Counted from the stretch's first letter, positions 11,342 through 21,540 are shown. The stretch is DNA of 26,503 nt from Rhizophagus sp. LPA8_4_AMF (GCA_021464525.1 JADRCO010000783.1:1-26503), one strand, 5' to 3'. A program made the numbers and translations. The notes: generated from the letters alone by a model not told the origin.

Positions 11342-12738
11342 TTTATGTATTTATTTATATGTAGACGGGTGTATGTTATGGTATAAGGGGTAATGGTATA
11401 ATTGATATTATCGAATTTAATGTCTACAAACCATTAAAGAAAAAAAATGTATTGTTAATATGAGTGAAGCATAAAATTCTATAATAATAAAATTCCAAAG
11501 AATAAATTATCTCTTGATCGTAATGAAAGATGTAGAGATCTAACGGAAAACCCTGTGTAACATATACTTCACGAAATAGAAAAGATTTAAACAATTTAAT
11601 AAAGATAATTAAAGTATAAATAAAACTAACCAATCTTTTTTTTTTTATTTCACTTTTCAAATACTTTTAAGATTATGGTTCAACAACAACAAAAAAAATT
11701 TAAAGTTTATGAAAAAATAAGCAATCCTTTTAATTATTCTTTTAGCTTTAAACAAGATCTAAATTGCCGGATATCTTCTTTAAAGGAGAAAAAACTCACC
11801 AGGAAGGAATGTGGTAGGCCGTGGAAAATAATGAAAGCAAGAAAACAAAAAAAAGGTACGAAAGTAGGGTTTACAATACAAACAAGATTTTGGATTGACA
11901 GCAAAAAATGACCACTAATTTCCGGTGGTTCAATCAATATAGGTTGGACCATTTTAAAAAGCTATACAATTGCAGTTATATCAGCACTTGTATAACCATG
12001 GTGTAATTCAAAATTTTGTGTTCTCCTTATTAAGAACTGTTCATCGGAGTTCAATTGTGTCACAACGAATAGGCAAGTTTATAAGTGGTTCGTTTGTTTA
12101 TTATGTTACAAAGAACTACAACTACAACCTAGTACTAATAAAGTGACAAACAAATCTATTCTTTTAAATTCCAAATGAGGAATTCCACATGTAAAAAAAT
12201 CCGCGGGAATAATTCCCGGATGTGCAATCTTTTTTGTTAATGAAATATTGAATTTTTGACTTAAAAAATAATGAATGAAGATAATGGAAAAATCAAGATA
12301 TACAAACAAAACAAGATTTGCGAGACCCTAATTACAAATTTTTATTAGCTTAAAAATTATATGGAAAAGCAAAACTAAAAACTATTGGAAGTATTATTAA
12401 CTTTAATATTTACATATAAATATTTAAGATAGTGACCGACCGAGCACATAAGGTATTATGTAATTTACGCAATTTGCAAGGTCTCACTAATCAACCTTCA
12501 ATAGGTTCCCAAGAGAGAAAATTCTCCGAAAAAGACGCGACTTTTGTGTTTTTTATGTTTTTTAACGATTGTCATGTGATTTCAAAAACTAATCATCGAT
12601 TAAAGATAATCAACTAAATTTGACGCCGATATGCGCACAAAATAAAAATGGTACTACTTAAACACCCTGAATTCATAAAAATTCTTAAGTTCCAACTTTT
12701 GTTCTGCCTTTACAATTAACGTTTTATAATAGTTCATA
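11342..12738. promoter_or_regulatory. Divergent intergenic region of G-gamma and MCP1
   Basis: About 1.4 kb separating two divergent genes. It must hold both promoters. A TCATGTGA motif lies at 12572-12579, 160 bp upstream of the MCP1 ATG. Open frames here (for example minus 11734-11952 starting MVQPILIEPPEIS) show no recognisable domain and are not called. Confidence 0.45.
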
Positions 12739-13686
12739 ATGTCACAATCTAAACCAAGTTCAAATGAGGGTGAAAGTAGTGGAAGTGGATCTGCTGTTCG
12801 TATTACAATACCAAAAGTATATGGGTATCTGACAATTGTTCAAACAGGAACTGCCGTAGTTTTTAGCACTTTTCTTGTAACTCATTTGAGTGCACCAGCC
12901 TTATCTGTTATCGGCGGTATAGATTTAACAAATAAAACGATTGTATTTGGTAGAGTTTATTATCAAAATAAATTCTTAGAACCAATAGTAGTATTTGGAG
13001 CATTAATCGGACATGTAGCTGCTGGTATAGCAAAACGTAGTATTAAATTTTATTGGAAATATAAAAAACGAGATGCAAGAAAACTTACAGGAGAAGTTCA
13101 CGAAAAAGTCGAAAGAATTACTACGGATGAAACGGACGAACGAGGAGTAGTTGTAAGACAAAAAATTACGACTAAAACTACAACTACCATTTCTGGTTCT
13201 TATATATCAAAAGCGTTGAGTTCGTTACTTCCAAACCATCATGCAATTGGTTATATTTTAATTCCTTTTGTATTTGGTCATACTTATGTTAATCGTATTT
13301 TACCTAAACGTCATTTTGGTGATTCTTCTTTAATTAATGCTACTTATATTACACTTAGTCTTCGAAAATGGCCACTCTCTTCATATTTTGCTTTAAGTGC
13401 TTTAATTAGTCTGACTGCTTATCATGTTACTAGCGGTGCTCCAGTTGCTTACAGAATATTGAGAGGTTGTTTGTCTAAGAAAAATGGTGAAAAACTTCAA
13501 ATTGAATCTGCAAAAAAGAAAGACCGACTTTTAAGAAATGGTTTGATTATCACATCAGTTGGTATATTAGCTACTGGATTACTTGTCATTGGTGGAAAAT
13601 TTGGCAAGGATCCTAGAATTCCTTTACGTACTGAATATTTGAAAGTTTATGGTCAAGTATATCCACAAAGTTGGGTAAGATATTAG
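12739..13686 (+). CDS. MCP1: Mcp1-like mitochondrial outer membrane protein (DUF1691 family)
   Basis: Intronless, 315 residues (yeast Mcp1 302). Mcp1 lies in the mitochondrial outer membrane and acts in lipid homeostasis; in yeast it is a receptor for the lipid transporter Vps13 and suppresses ERMES defects. A Ser/Gly-rich N-terminus (1-25) is followed by five predicted membrane segments: about 28-50 (YLTIVQTGTAVVFSTFLVTH), 79-99 (EPIVVFGALIGHVAAGIA), 159-177 (AIGYILIPFVFGHTYVNR), 211-231 (WPLSSYFALSALISLTAYHV) and 268-287. A charged Lys/Thr loop (100-150) separates helices 2 and 3. Helices 1-4 each carry one histidine (H49, H92, H171, H229), as in the heme-binding four-helix fold of cytochrome b-like anchors. 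The N-terminus shows no PxP motif of the type used by yeast Mcp1 to bind Vps13. It is the only intronless gene among the seven. ATG 12739 is the only reasonable start. Confidence 0.85.
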   Translation: MSQSKPSSNEGESSGSGSAVRITIPKVYGYLTIVQTGTAVVFSTFLVTHLSAPALSVIGGIDLTNKTIVFGRVYYQNKFLEPIVVFGALIGHVAAGIAKRSIKFYWKYKKRDARKLTGEVHEKVERITTDETDERGVVVRQKITTKTTTTISGSYISKALSSLLPNHHAIGYILIPFVFGHTYVNRILPKRHFGDSSLINATYITLSLRKWPLSSYFALSALISLTAYHVTSGAPVAYRILRGCLSKKNGEKLQIESAKKKDRLLRNGLIITSVGILATGLLVIGGKFGKDPRIPLRTEYLKVYGQVYPQSWVRY

Positions 13687-14119
13687 ATCATATGTTTTTA
13701 AAATAATAATAATATTCTATTGAATAAATTATTACAGTACTATTAATTATAATTGATGATGTAATGAATAATTCCTAAAGAATTTGTATAATAAAGTTTA
13801 ATTAAATAATCCTTTCAGCTTCATAAAATAACATTAAACGAAGAAAATAATTTAAGTTATTTATTTTCCCAAAAAAAAGAAAAAAAAAAAAATAGAAAAA
13901 AAATTTATTTTCTTTAAAAATATTAAACTGTTCTTTACACATAATATTTCTTAATTAGTAAAATAAATGATATTAAAAGTTTTTTAAAGAGAAATTAAAA
14001 GTTTTTACGTATGTATGATATTAATGATCGATCCTATGCGTGAATGCTGAATAGGGGAAAATTACTACAATAGTACCGTTCAGCCTTACGGCATTGATTA
14101 TAGTAATGACAATTATGCT
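13687..14119. other. Convergent 3' spacer between MCP1 and SAR1
   Basis: About 430 bp of AT-rich sequence with a long A-rich run near 13,870-13,905. aataaa at 13722-13727 and further AATAAA-like words could terminate MCP1. No gene is seen. Confidence 0.5.
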
Positions 14120-15190
14120 TTACATATATTGAGATATCCAACGAAAACCTAAATGGAAAAAAGGTATCGAATTTTTTATAAATATAAGAAATTAATATAC
14201 AACATGAATCTTCCATACATACCATCACCATATCCTTGTCGCATAACAACGGAACACATGAAAACTTCAATAGGGCGAATATCTTTTAACATGACTTTAC
14301 CCTAATTATATTATGAATATTAGTACAAAGTATTAAGAATACTCTTAAGAAAAAATATTAACCTTTCCGGTTGTTTGATACAATCCAAGTGCATGTCTCA
14401 ATTCTTCTTCGGATACTGCACCAACTGCATCAATTTTATTTCCCAGGATTAGGAAAGGTACGGTTGAAAGTTCTTCAATCGAAAGAAGGGCCTATAATCA
14501 AATTCTGTTAATATAGGAAATCCTAATCTAATTAATTGTGTCATTCGTAATTGTATATCCACTTACATCTAATTCAGTCTTACTTTCCGCAAATCGTTCA
14601 CGGTCTACAGCATCTACCATAAACACTATACCAGACACTTCTGGGAAATAATCTTTCCAAAGACGACGAGCTAAATTACAAAAAAATCATAAATTGAAGA
14701 CAAATTATATTTACTAGTACTTGATTAGTTGTACTACGCTAACTATTGAAAATATATTTACCTTGTTGATGCCCGCCAAGGTCGTAAGTTGTGAAACGGA
14801 CGTTACCTATGGATAATTCCTCTGAGGCTATATTATTTATAAAATAAAAAAGAATTAGCCAATCCGATTAATTATATTTGAATTCATTAAATTTCTAATC
14901 GTCCCCAATGGCATTAATTACGCAGTCTCACTTACTAGGATGTAGCGTTGGCTGCAATGTAGCCAAACGATCATTTTTTAACATATGCAGTAAAGTCGTC
15001 TTTCCAGCATTGTCTAAACCTAAGAATAGAATCTTCGCATTTTTATTAACAAGTCCTATTAAGATATAAATAAAGTTGGTTTTTTATAAATATGAAAAGT
15101 AAAAGTAGTTTATTAAAAATTCGTTCGCATTATTAACTCTTACATACCCAAACTCGCTAAAACATCAAAAAACCAGTTAATGATAAACAT
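14120..15190 (-). CDS. SAR1: Small GTPase Sar1 (COPII coat assembly)
   Basis: Sar1-GTP inserts its N-terminal amphipathic helix into the ER membrane and recruits Sec23/24 to build COPII vesicles. Seven exons (15148-15190, 14936-15055, 14762-14827, 14567-14670, 14363-14491, 14223-14301, 14120-14148) total 570 nt, 189 residues, the normal length. The N-terminus [16 protein letters not shown] is the membrane-bending helix. The P-loop is GLDNAGKT (27-34), then TLHPTSEEL (switch I), [15 protein letters not shown] (switch II with catalytic-position His74), NKIDA (129-133) and [16 protein letters not shown] near the end. The last residues are SQYM; most family members end QYI or similar. Introns are 73-152 bp; the one after 14363 starts GTTAAT. 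Confidence 0.96.
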
Positions 15191-15718
15191 ATTTACTATA
15201 AGACTTTTCAAATCAAAAAAATTCGAAATTTATTAAGTCTCGTTCATTAAAATAGGGAGTTTTTAAAGTTCAAAAAAAAAATGTCATATGAAGTAATAAG
15301 GAGGTAACAGACACTTGTCAATTTGTAATGGGATATTCACATATATTCACATGTAATTAATAAAATTTGATCTACTGACGATCAACCGAAAATTAAATCA
15401 TAAAAATTCAAATGTGATAACATATTATACTTAATGGCGCAAAGTTCAAAAATAAAGCATTTACTTTTTTTTAGCCTATATGATCTGCCTGGAAAGACCG
15501 TATACTCCTAAAATAGATAATTAAATCAGATAAATAGTATATTTAATTAACCAAACGTTTTAAAAATAACACCTTACCTCGTTCCAAATCATCCAGCTTG
15601 TCGTAACATCTTTATCGAATTGGTTCCCTGAGCATAATTTATCAATTTGATTCATACAATAGCATAGTGTTTGTGAAATTGATCAAGAGAATTAGTTGGA
15701 TATTATAGTTTCTGATTA
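15191..15718. promoter_or_regulatory. SAR1 upstream region
   Basis: Upstream flank of SAR1, about 530 bp up to a MITE. It should hold the SAR1 promoter and leader. It also contains the possible two-exon open frame listed at 15382-15655 on the same strand. Confidence 0.4.
15382..15655 (-). CDS. Possible small two-exon gene or SAR1 upstream open frame
   Basis: An ATG at 15655 opens 26 codons (MNQIDKLCSGNQFDKDVTTS, then WMIWNE) ending at 15578 before GTAAGG. A 70-bp intron with a T-rich acceptor ending ATTTTAG leads to an exon 15507-15382 that continues in phase (EYTVFPGRSYRLKKSKC) to TGA. The spliced frame is 67 residues. The first two thirds have unusually good amino-acid composition for an AT-rich spacer; the tail looks random. 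I recognise no family. It could be a small gene, an upstream open frame of the SAR1 transcript, or chance. Confidence 0.25.
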
Positions 15719-16065
15719 CAGTGACACCTCTCTAATCTTCGGACCATATAACATTTAATGTTTTTTGGAAAAATATTTTTAACCAATGAAACATTTTTGA
15801 TGTTATTTTTATTTATTAAATATATTAAGATTAAATAGGTGTAAAATTTTAAGCCCCGACCTATATGTATAATATACATATATTAATTACTTTTGATATA
15901 TCACTCCTGCAATAAAAGATGCCTAGTAAAAATAGTAGAATGTGCACTTAGAGAGGAGAGGGTGTGTATTTATAGATAGTAAAATATTGAGCTCTTATAA
16001 GCTGGGACCAGACCCACCGTACACTTAAAGAGTATATAGTGCGTGCACTTATAGAGATGTCACTG
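15719..16065. mobile_element. MITE with pogo/Tigger-type ends, TA target duplication
   Basis: The left end CAGTGACACCTCTCTAA and the right end (reversed) CAGTGACATCTCTATAA are inverted repeats with two mismatches in 17. Both are flanked by TA (15717-15718 and 16066-16067), the duplication made by Tc1/mariner/pogo transposases. The element is 347 bp with no coding capacity. Inside, TGCACTTA-type copies of the end region recur near 15,943 and 16,045, with a related ACACTTAAAGAG at 16,021. An autonomous partner is not in the window. Confidence 0.75.
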
Positions 16066-17300
16066 TATTTGGAACTGTACCATATTCCAAATGCAGTTTC
16101 GTATTATAATTGATAGATTGATCACATTATGTTATTTTGAAGAATACATTGACAACAGTATGAATAAATTTACTTGATTAATAGATTAGTGTTCCGTTTC
16201 ATGTGAACCAAATCGTATTGACGCGAAAAACTTCATTTTGTAATTCCTTGTTCTGTTTTGCTAACTCTTTAGTTCATCTTTCATCCCATCAATATACAGT
16301 TTGTAATTTGTCACTTTACGTTTAAAAGACCTTTGTATACTAACAGTCTTTTTTATGTAGACTTCCGAGTTCTTGATTCTCCCTAAATATAAATATAAGC
16401 ATTGATTGCAAATATAATGATGAAATTTTGCATAAATATATAAAAGTATGAAATGAGTCTTTACCTTGATTTTTAGATTGAGTGACATTGTTCAAATTCC
16501 CATCATCATCCGTATTCAGATGAAGTATTGGTGTCACCAAATATTGACTCAGCAATGGTTAAGAGCACCTGAATTTTTAATCATGATATGCTCGAATATT
16601 AGTATAACACACGTTATTGAAAATTCTTAAATGGAGTTTGTTCTTCCACATTAAAGAATGAATTAATTATAAGGTGGAAAGAAAACATAATGACTTTACT
16701 TCAATTACTGTAAAATAAATACACACCTTGTTGACTTCCTAAATTTAATCTCCTTGTTTTGTTAAGCTGTTGTGTATCTGTATCGATTGCATCCAATTTT
16801 CTCTGTGCAACACTGGAAATAATTTGTTTGATTGGAAAAGTTGATGGTGTCTCGATGGATATATATATTATCCTGGATTGCTTATTAAGTCTTGAATATC
16901 TATGATTTCATTCTTACGATTTCTGCGTGGATTTTTGATAAGTAATGAATCAATAGTTATTTAAATAATGATAAATATCTATCAACGAAGAACAAAGAGT
17001 AATGCTTAATTATCAAATTATTAAAAATTGGATTCGTAAAACAATGACTTATTTTTTGAGATAAACAGATACAAGCAAATTATAGTATTGTGTGTACACC
17101 AACCGACGAATTTGGTTTATTTAGAGAATTACTATCTTAAAGGAATTAATGACGGCATAGCAGTTCGTTATTATCTTCGAACTTTCGCCAGAAATTTTTT
17201 TCTTGTCAATACTACTACATGTATATGTAATAAATTTTAGCCAATCAAATCAATCAAATCTTAATGCGTAACGCGCTACATGATATGCGTCAATCATGTG
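16066..17300. other. Region with isolated exon-like pieces, no confirmed gene
   Basis: Minus-strand pieces look like exons but do not join into one clean frame. One, about 16736-16815, reads VAQRKLDAIDTDTQQLNKTR then RLNLGSQQ and ends before GTGTGT after a good CAG acceptor. Another pair, about 16464-16545 and 16264-16381, reads LVTPILHLNTDDDGNLNNVT.. and, after a spliced 82-bp intron, NSEVYIKKTVSIQRSFKRKV.. up to a TAG at 16269. The first is a coiled-coil-like sequence. These may be parts of a fast-evolving gene or a decayed one. TCATGTGA occurs at 16199-16206 and 17294-17301. Confidence 0.3.
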
Positions 17301-18425
17301 ATTTAAAATTTTTATTATGCATTAATAAGTTTTTTGATAAAGATTAATGTAAAACTTTAACTGTTAAATCATAAAATAAGTGTATTTAGCCTGATTTGCA
17401 AGTTTACTTAAGGAAAAAAAGTGGATTTGAATATTGTTTTTGACTTTACATATGAATGAATGAACTTTGCTGATCATATCCAAAAATGGATACCGAAAAT
17501 GAAATAAGTTAAATAAATCAAAACCCGTATTCAGAACCCTAAAACTTGCAGAGCAGACTAAAATACATATAGTGTTGTGTTCCAAAAGGTTGTATATGTG
17601 GAGGAAAGTTTTATACAAAATTTTTTCAGAATCATGTGACTTTGCTCTGTTTTAGATGCCCCCAAATTTGATTAATACAACTTAATACAATCAGCAAGAT
17701 TTAATTGATACCTTTAATAATAACACTAACCTGTTCATTTCTGATCAGTCATATTTTTGGTCAGATTTAAGTTTATTTTGATTGGGCTAATCAATTTGTA
17801 TAACACAACCATTTTCTGAACTTTTAGCCCAAATTTTTTGAAATTTTTTTGGTTGAATGGCAAAAAATAACCAACCAAAATTAGATGATTTCTTGAGTCA
17901 TTATCTCTTCACATATAAACCTTTTTTACACATTTTTTTCAATTATATCTTCTTAACAAATTTAAAAAGTCTGAAGCTTTAAAGTAAAAATTTCAGACAT
18001 ATTTTCCTATTTATTATCTGAATCTGTATTATTTTTGCCTAATTCTAATAATATGGTTTCAATAAGTTTTTCTTCTATTATTTGCTATAATTCTTTATAT
18101 TTATATGACATTTAAGAAAAAAATATATATCAATAGTTTTGTTCAATTTTGAACTAAATCAATTAATCGCAATCAAATTAAATTAATCAATTTTGATGTT
18201 CACTTCAGATCAATATATGACAACTATTTATATTTATTAATTTTCTAGTCTGAACAATCTGGTCAAGAATTGAATAGACTAATATAAAAGTTTGAACTAA
18301 ATTTCAATCTAAAGCAGTTTTATTTTTCTACAGCGCATGTTATACTTTATTAAAGTTATATAAATAACAAATTGTATAAAAATAAAATCTAACTATCTAA
18401 TATAATTAAGTACAACACCATCTGT
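17301..18425. other. AT-rich spacer, no gene seen
   Basis: No frame with family features. TCATGTGA lies at 17632-17639. A short hairpin (ttggttg / aaccaaccaa) lies near 17,850-17,878. A repeat copy starting AATCTAAAGCAGTTT (18306-18320) recurs at 20236. Confidence 0.4.
18306..18396. repeat. Dispersed repeat, copy 1
   Basis: Begins AATCTAAAGCAGTTT and ends with ataac..aaatctaac. The same beginning and a similar end occur at 20236-20310. The middle parts have diverged. It may be the remnant of a small transposable element. Confidence 0.4.
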
Positions 18426-18429
18426 CATT

Positions 18430-19130
18430 CTAGTGAATCCCATATGTGCACTGTTGGTGAAAGTTTGTTTCTGTATAGATAGAACTGTGGAACTACAATC
18501 CATTTTAGCAGAACTATCCTATAGTTAAAGGAACTTGATGTCCAAGGACCTACACTGCAATTTTATAATCCTCTTACTGACTTCAAAAATAAAAGGTATA
18601 CCGCTAGTTCACATAACTCCATTGTCACCTACATACAATCACTAGAGTAGGAATTCCTCTTAATAATACACAAATGACTTAGTTGATAAAAGAATCCTCC
18701 AGGTTAGAGCTTGGACTCGTACTTGTATAACTTGAGTCAACTCGAGTCAGACTTATACTCGAGTCAAAAAATTTTTGACTTGAGTAAAGGTGATCTGTAA
18801 TGCTAACTGGAACTATCGTAATATCAGCCTGCATTATGTTTAGAGTGCGAAAGACATAGTGCTAGGTCAGGCAAAATTACAAATAATTTTGGCCTGCACT
18901 ATAGTTAAACTTGAATCCTAACTCGAATTTCAGACTCGAGTACTCTTTGAGTCAAAAAAATTCTTGACTTGTTTTACTCGAGTTGACTCATCCTGACTTA
19001 AATTCAAGCTCTACTCCAAGTAATGTTATTAAATCCTTTACTGACTTATATGGTAGACATAAGAAGTCCATTTATAAATGTTGAATTAGTTATTGTAGAT
19101 AGTATTCCCCACTGAGTATAGAAATTATAG
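18430..19130 (+). pseudogene. Decayed coding trace, probably from a transposable element, split by a MITE
   Basis: Plus-strand stretches have coding-like composition. Before the MITE (about 18,525-18,655) a frame reads LKELDVQGPTLQFYN.. LTDFKNKRYTASSHNS. After it (about 19,020-19,115) another reads MLLNPLLTYMVDIRSPFIN. Stops interrupt both. I cannot assign a family. It is broken, with several interruptions, and old enough to have received a MITE insertion. Confidence 0.35.
18707..19011. mobile_element. Foldback MITE with ACTCGAGTC-rich arms
   Basis: Ends are tagagcttgg (left) and caagctcta (right), inverted and flanked by TA (18705-18706 and 19012-19013). The arms, about 80 bp each, are inverted imperfect copies rich in ACTCGAGT and TTGACTTGAGT words (left at about 18,715-18,788, right at about 18,930-19,008). 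The centre (about 18,790-18,925) has a different composition. There is no coding capacity. The long palindrome would fold into a stem. Confidence 0.7.
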
Positions 19131-20235
19131 GAAAGAGAACTTCACACCTTTCAAACCACATTAATAGGTAGACTAAATAAACCCACCAAGAAATTTCTAT
19201 AATACAGTATAAAAAGAAAATAAAAAAAATAAAAAATAAAAAAATAAAAGAGAAATAAAATCTATATAAAATGAAAAAATTAAACTCAAAAAGGAACTAG
19301 TAACACAAAAGTAAGTTATTCATTTTTCTTTATCTTTCTTTTATTGTGATGTAAAAGAACTATCCAAAAATGAGCTGCAAATTCAAGTACACATCCAATT
19401 TAAAGGTATTAGCAAGTAATATCCCATTCGAGTGTAAGAGGATTCAAGGCCAAATGTTAATCCAATAAGAGTTAAAATCCAAAAAAGAGTATAGGCTATA
19501 CATGTCACGTGATAATTGTTATTGTTGATGATTTTGTACATGAAAATTATCTTTGTTCGTAATAATACGTGCCAAAAATATGTCTAAATCAAAATTGGAA
19601 GGAAGCTTAGTTTGTAATATAGTACAGCTTTTCAAATAAGGCCAACCAAGTTAACAAACCCTTTTGGAAAAAAGGGGTGGGAGAGAAAAATGAAAGAAGG
19701 CAGAGAGGAAGGCGGCAAAGATGAAATATATCCAAAAATCTTTCAAAGTTAATCATCGCATGTTTAAGAAAAGTTGTTCGTAGGTGTGCTAATCCTCTAT
19801 TAGCTTTATCTAACCATTTAACTAAGAGTGATAATACGTAGGACCGTTGGTATAGTCACAAGTATCATTTAAGAACCAAAGAAAGTCCTCATTTTCAAAG
19901 GCTTCTTGAATTCTTTTCATATTATTTCGTATTATTCAGTAATATTACTTAAGCTTAAGAAACACAGTACTCCATAATATATTCGCTTCAAATAATGATT
20001 TATTGCTGTAGGTTACTTGCAAACCCAGAATAAAATCTAACAACTAGTCTACTAAGACCTACTGAGGATAAAAACCTTGAAGAAAACTATTTGAAGAGAA
20101 TAAAACAAATAAAGAACAGTATATAGTAAAGTTTAAAGTATATTTATTATAAAGAAAATAAAGAAAAATAAAGAAAAATAAAATTTTTTAATGAAAAAAT
20201 ATTAGTAAAAAAATGGTTATAAACGCAACCAGAAA
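19131..20235. other. Spacer with A-rich run, purine-rich tract and a decayed minus-strand coding trace
   Basis: An A/AAAT-rich run spans 19,205-19,290. TCACGTGA lies at 19505-19512. A strongly purine-biased plus-strand tract (ggggtgggagagaaaaatga and onward) spans about 19,665-19,715. The coding trace is listed separately. No intact gene is seen. Confidence 0.4.
19632..19920 (-). pseudogene. Decayed coding trace of unknown origin
   Basis: From an ATG at 19920 the minus strand reads MKRIQEAFENEDFLWFLNDT, then CDYTNGPTYYHS, and coding-like sequence continues in a second frame as VKWLDKANRGLAHLRTTFLK. The composition (W, D, C and G content) is far from what the surrounding AT-rich DNA gives by chance. 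It looks broken, with about one break in this stretch. I do not recognise the family; a host pseudogene or a mobile-element fragment are both possible. Confidence 0.35.
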
Positions 20236-20310
20236 AATCTAAAGCAGTTTAATTTGTAATTGAAAACAAAAATTTTATTGGATAATTTTTATATAACAAA
20301 ATCTAACCAA
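20236..20310. repeat. Dispersed repeat, copy 2
   Basis: Shares AATCTAAAGCAGTTT (20236-20250) and a similar end (ataacaaaatctaacc) with the copy at 18306-18396. The middle is diverged and shorter. Confidence 0.4.
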
Positions 20311-21126
20311 AAAATATGATAAACTAGAAATGAATAAGACTAGTATAACAATTAGTAAGGATTTTAATAATTTATGTATTAATTGAAAATTCCAGACATT
20401 TAATATATAGCTTATAATGACTTTTGACCAAAATCACCTTTTTTTATTAAAACTTAAAAATTTGTATTTTGCAAATTTTTTAGTATTCATCAGTAATCAA
20501 ATTTTAATAAACTTTTTCTTTAATTTGTAAAATTTAATAAGAGTTACAAAATAAAAAAAAAGTTTATCAAAATTAACTTTTTAAAAATACTAAAAGTATG
20601 ACTTATGATTTACTTTAAAGATCTTTAAAGTCCTATTAATTGAATCATAATTAAACATATTATATTATATAAATATTTAAAAATATGTGTTAAGTTATTT
20701 CTTACCCTTTAAATTAAATTTTGATTGGCTAATTAACTGAAATTTTATTTATAAAAACAATATTAAACATATTTATTTATTAAAAGATTGTTTTATTGAC
20801 TGAAAAAATAAAAAATTAACTATATTTGAAATCAAAAATTTTTACAATTGCTATACTATTTTTAATGGACTAGTCACTAATTTAATAGTAAATAAATGAT
20901 ATAAAAGAAAGAAATCTAATGATTATAATTATAATTATAGTGAGATAAAAAGAAATAAAAATAAAGAAAAATACAAAATAAAAATAAAAGAGTATAAAAA
21001 AATATTTTAAAATATTTTAAAATATTACAATATGCAAAGATTCTATACAATATAATATTTTGTAATATTTCAAAATATTTTGATAAATAATACTTTATTT
21101 TCTGTACTATAAGTTTATATAATATA
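20311..21126. other. AT-rich spacer with a palindromic stretch
   Basis: No gene seen. An AT-only inverted repeat lies at about 21,003-21,082 (aaaatattttaaaatattac against gtaatatttcaaaatatttt), immediately left of the TIR element. Confidence 0.45.
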
Positions 21127-21540
21127 AGGTTGCCTGCTGAAACCTATTTGGCCTAATACCGAAAGGTGAAACCCCTTATATAGTGGCAAAACTGCCAAAC
21201 TGCCAAACTGCTAAAACTCGTGAAACTGCCAAAACTTGTGAAACTGCCAAAATTTGCGAAACCTCTATAGTAAGTTTTGGCATAGTTTCAGTATAACTGA
21301 TACTAATATTTTATATGAGTTTTGGCATAGTTTCGCCACTCTAATCTTTTTACCATTTTTTTGTAATAATTTCAAATAATCCAATTAATCTATATGTAGT
21401 TAAATTTTTATTGTTTTAAATGTATTAACAGGTTTATAAATAAATTATTATAAAATTGTAATTTCGAATTTGTAAAGTGTTTTAAAAAGTAGAGTTTATT
21501 GTTAATATATTTATTTTATTAATAATAAGTTACAGTACTG

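Noticed and set aside
11734-11952. Minus-strand frame starting MVQPILIEPPEIS, considered as an upstream exon of G-gamma or a separate gene
   Set aside because: It would need an intron of several hundred bases, far above those seen here, and the rest of the frame looks random.
12106-12309. Minus-strand frame of 67 codons
   Set aside because: No recognisable features, hydrophobic AT-driven translation, and it lies in a promoter region.
12432-12617. Plus-strand frame starting MTDRAHKVLCNLRNL
   Set aside because: Ends in random-looking sequence just upstream of MCP1, with no splice continuation and no family match.
2599-15190. Cluster of membrane-traffic genes as a functional unit
   Set aside because: These are housekeeping genes on both strands with no shared regulatory motif visible; chance adjacency is enough.
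17364-17618. Minus-strand frame of 84 codons
   Set aside because: Composition is explained by AT-rich DNA; no motif and no flanking splice signals in phase.
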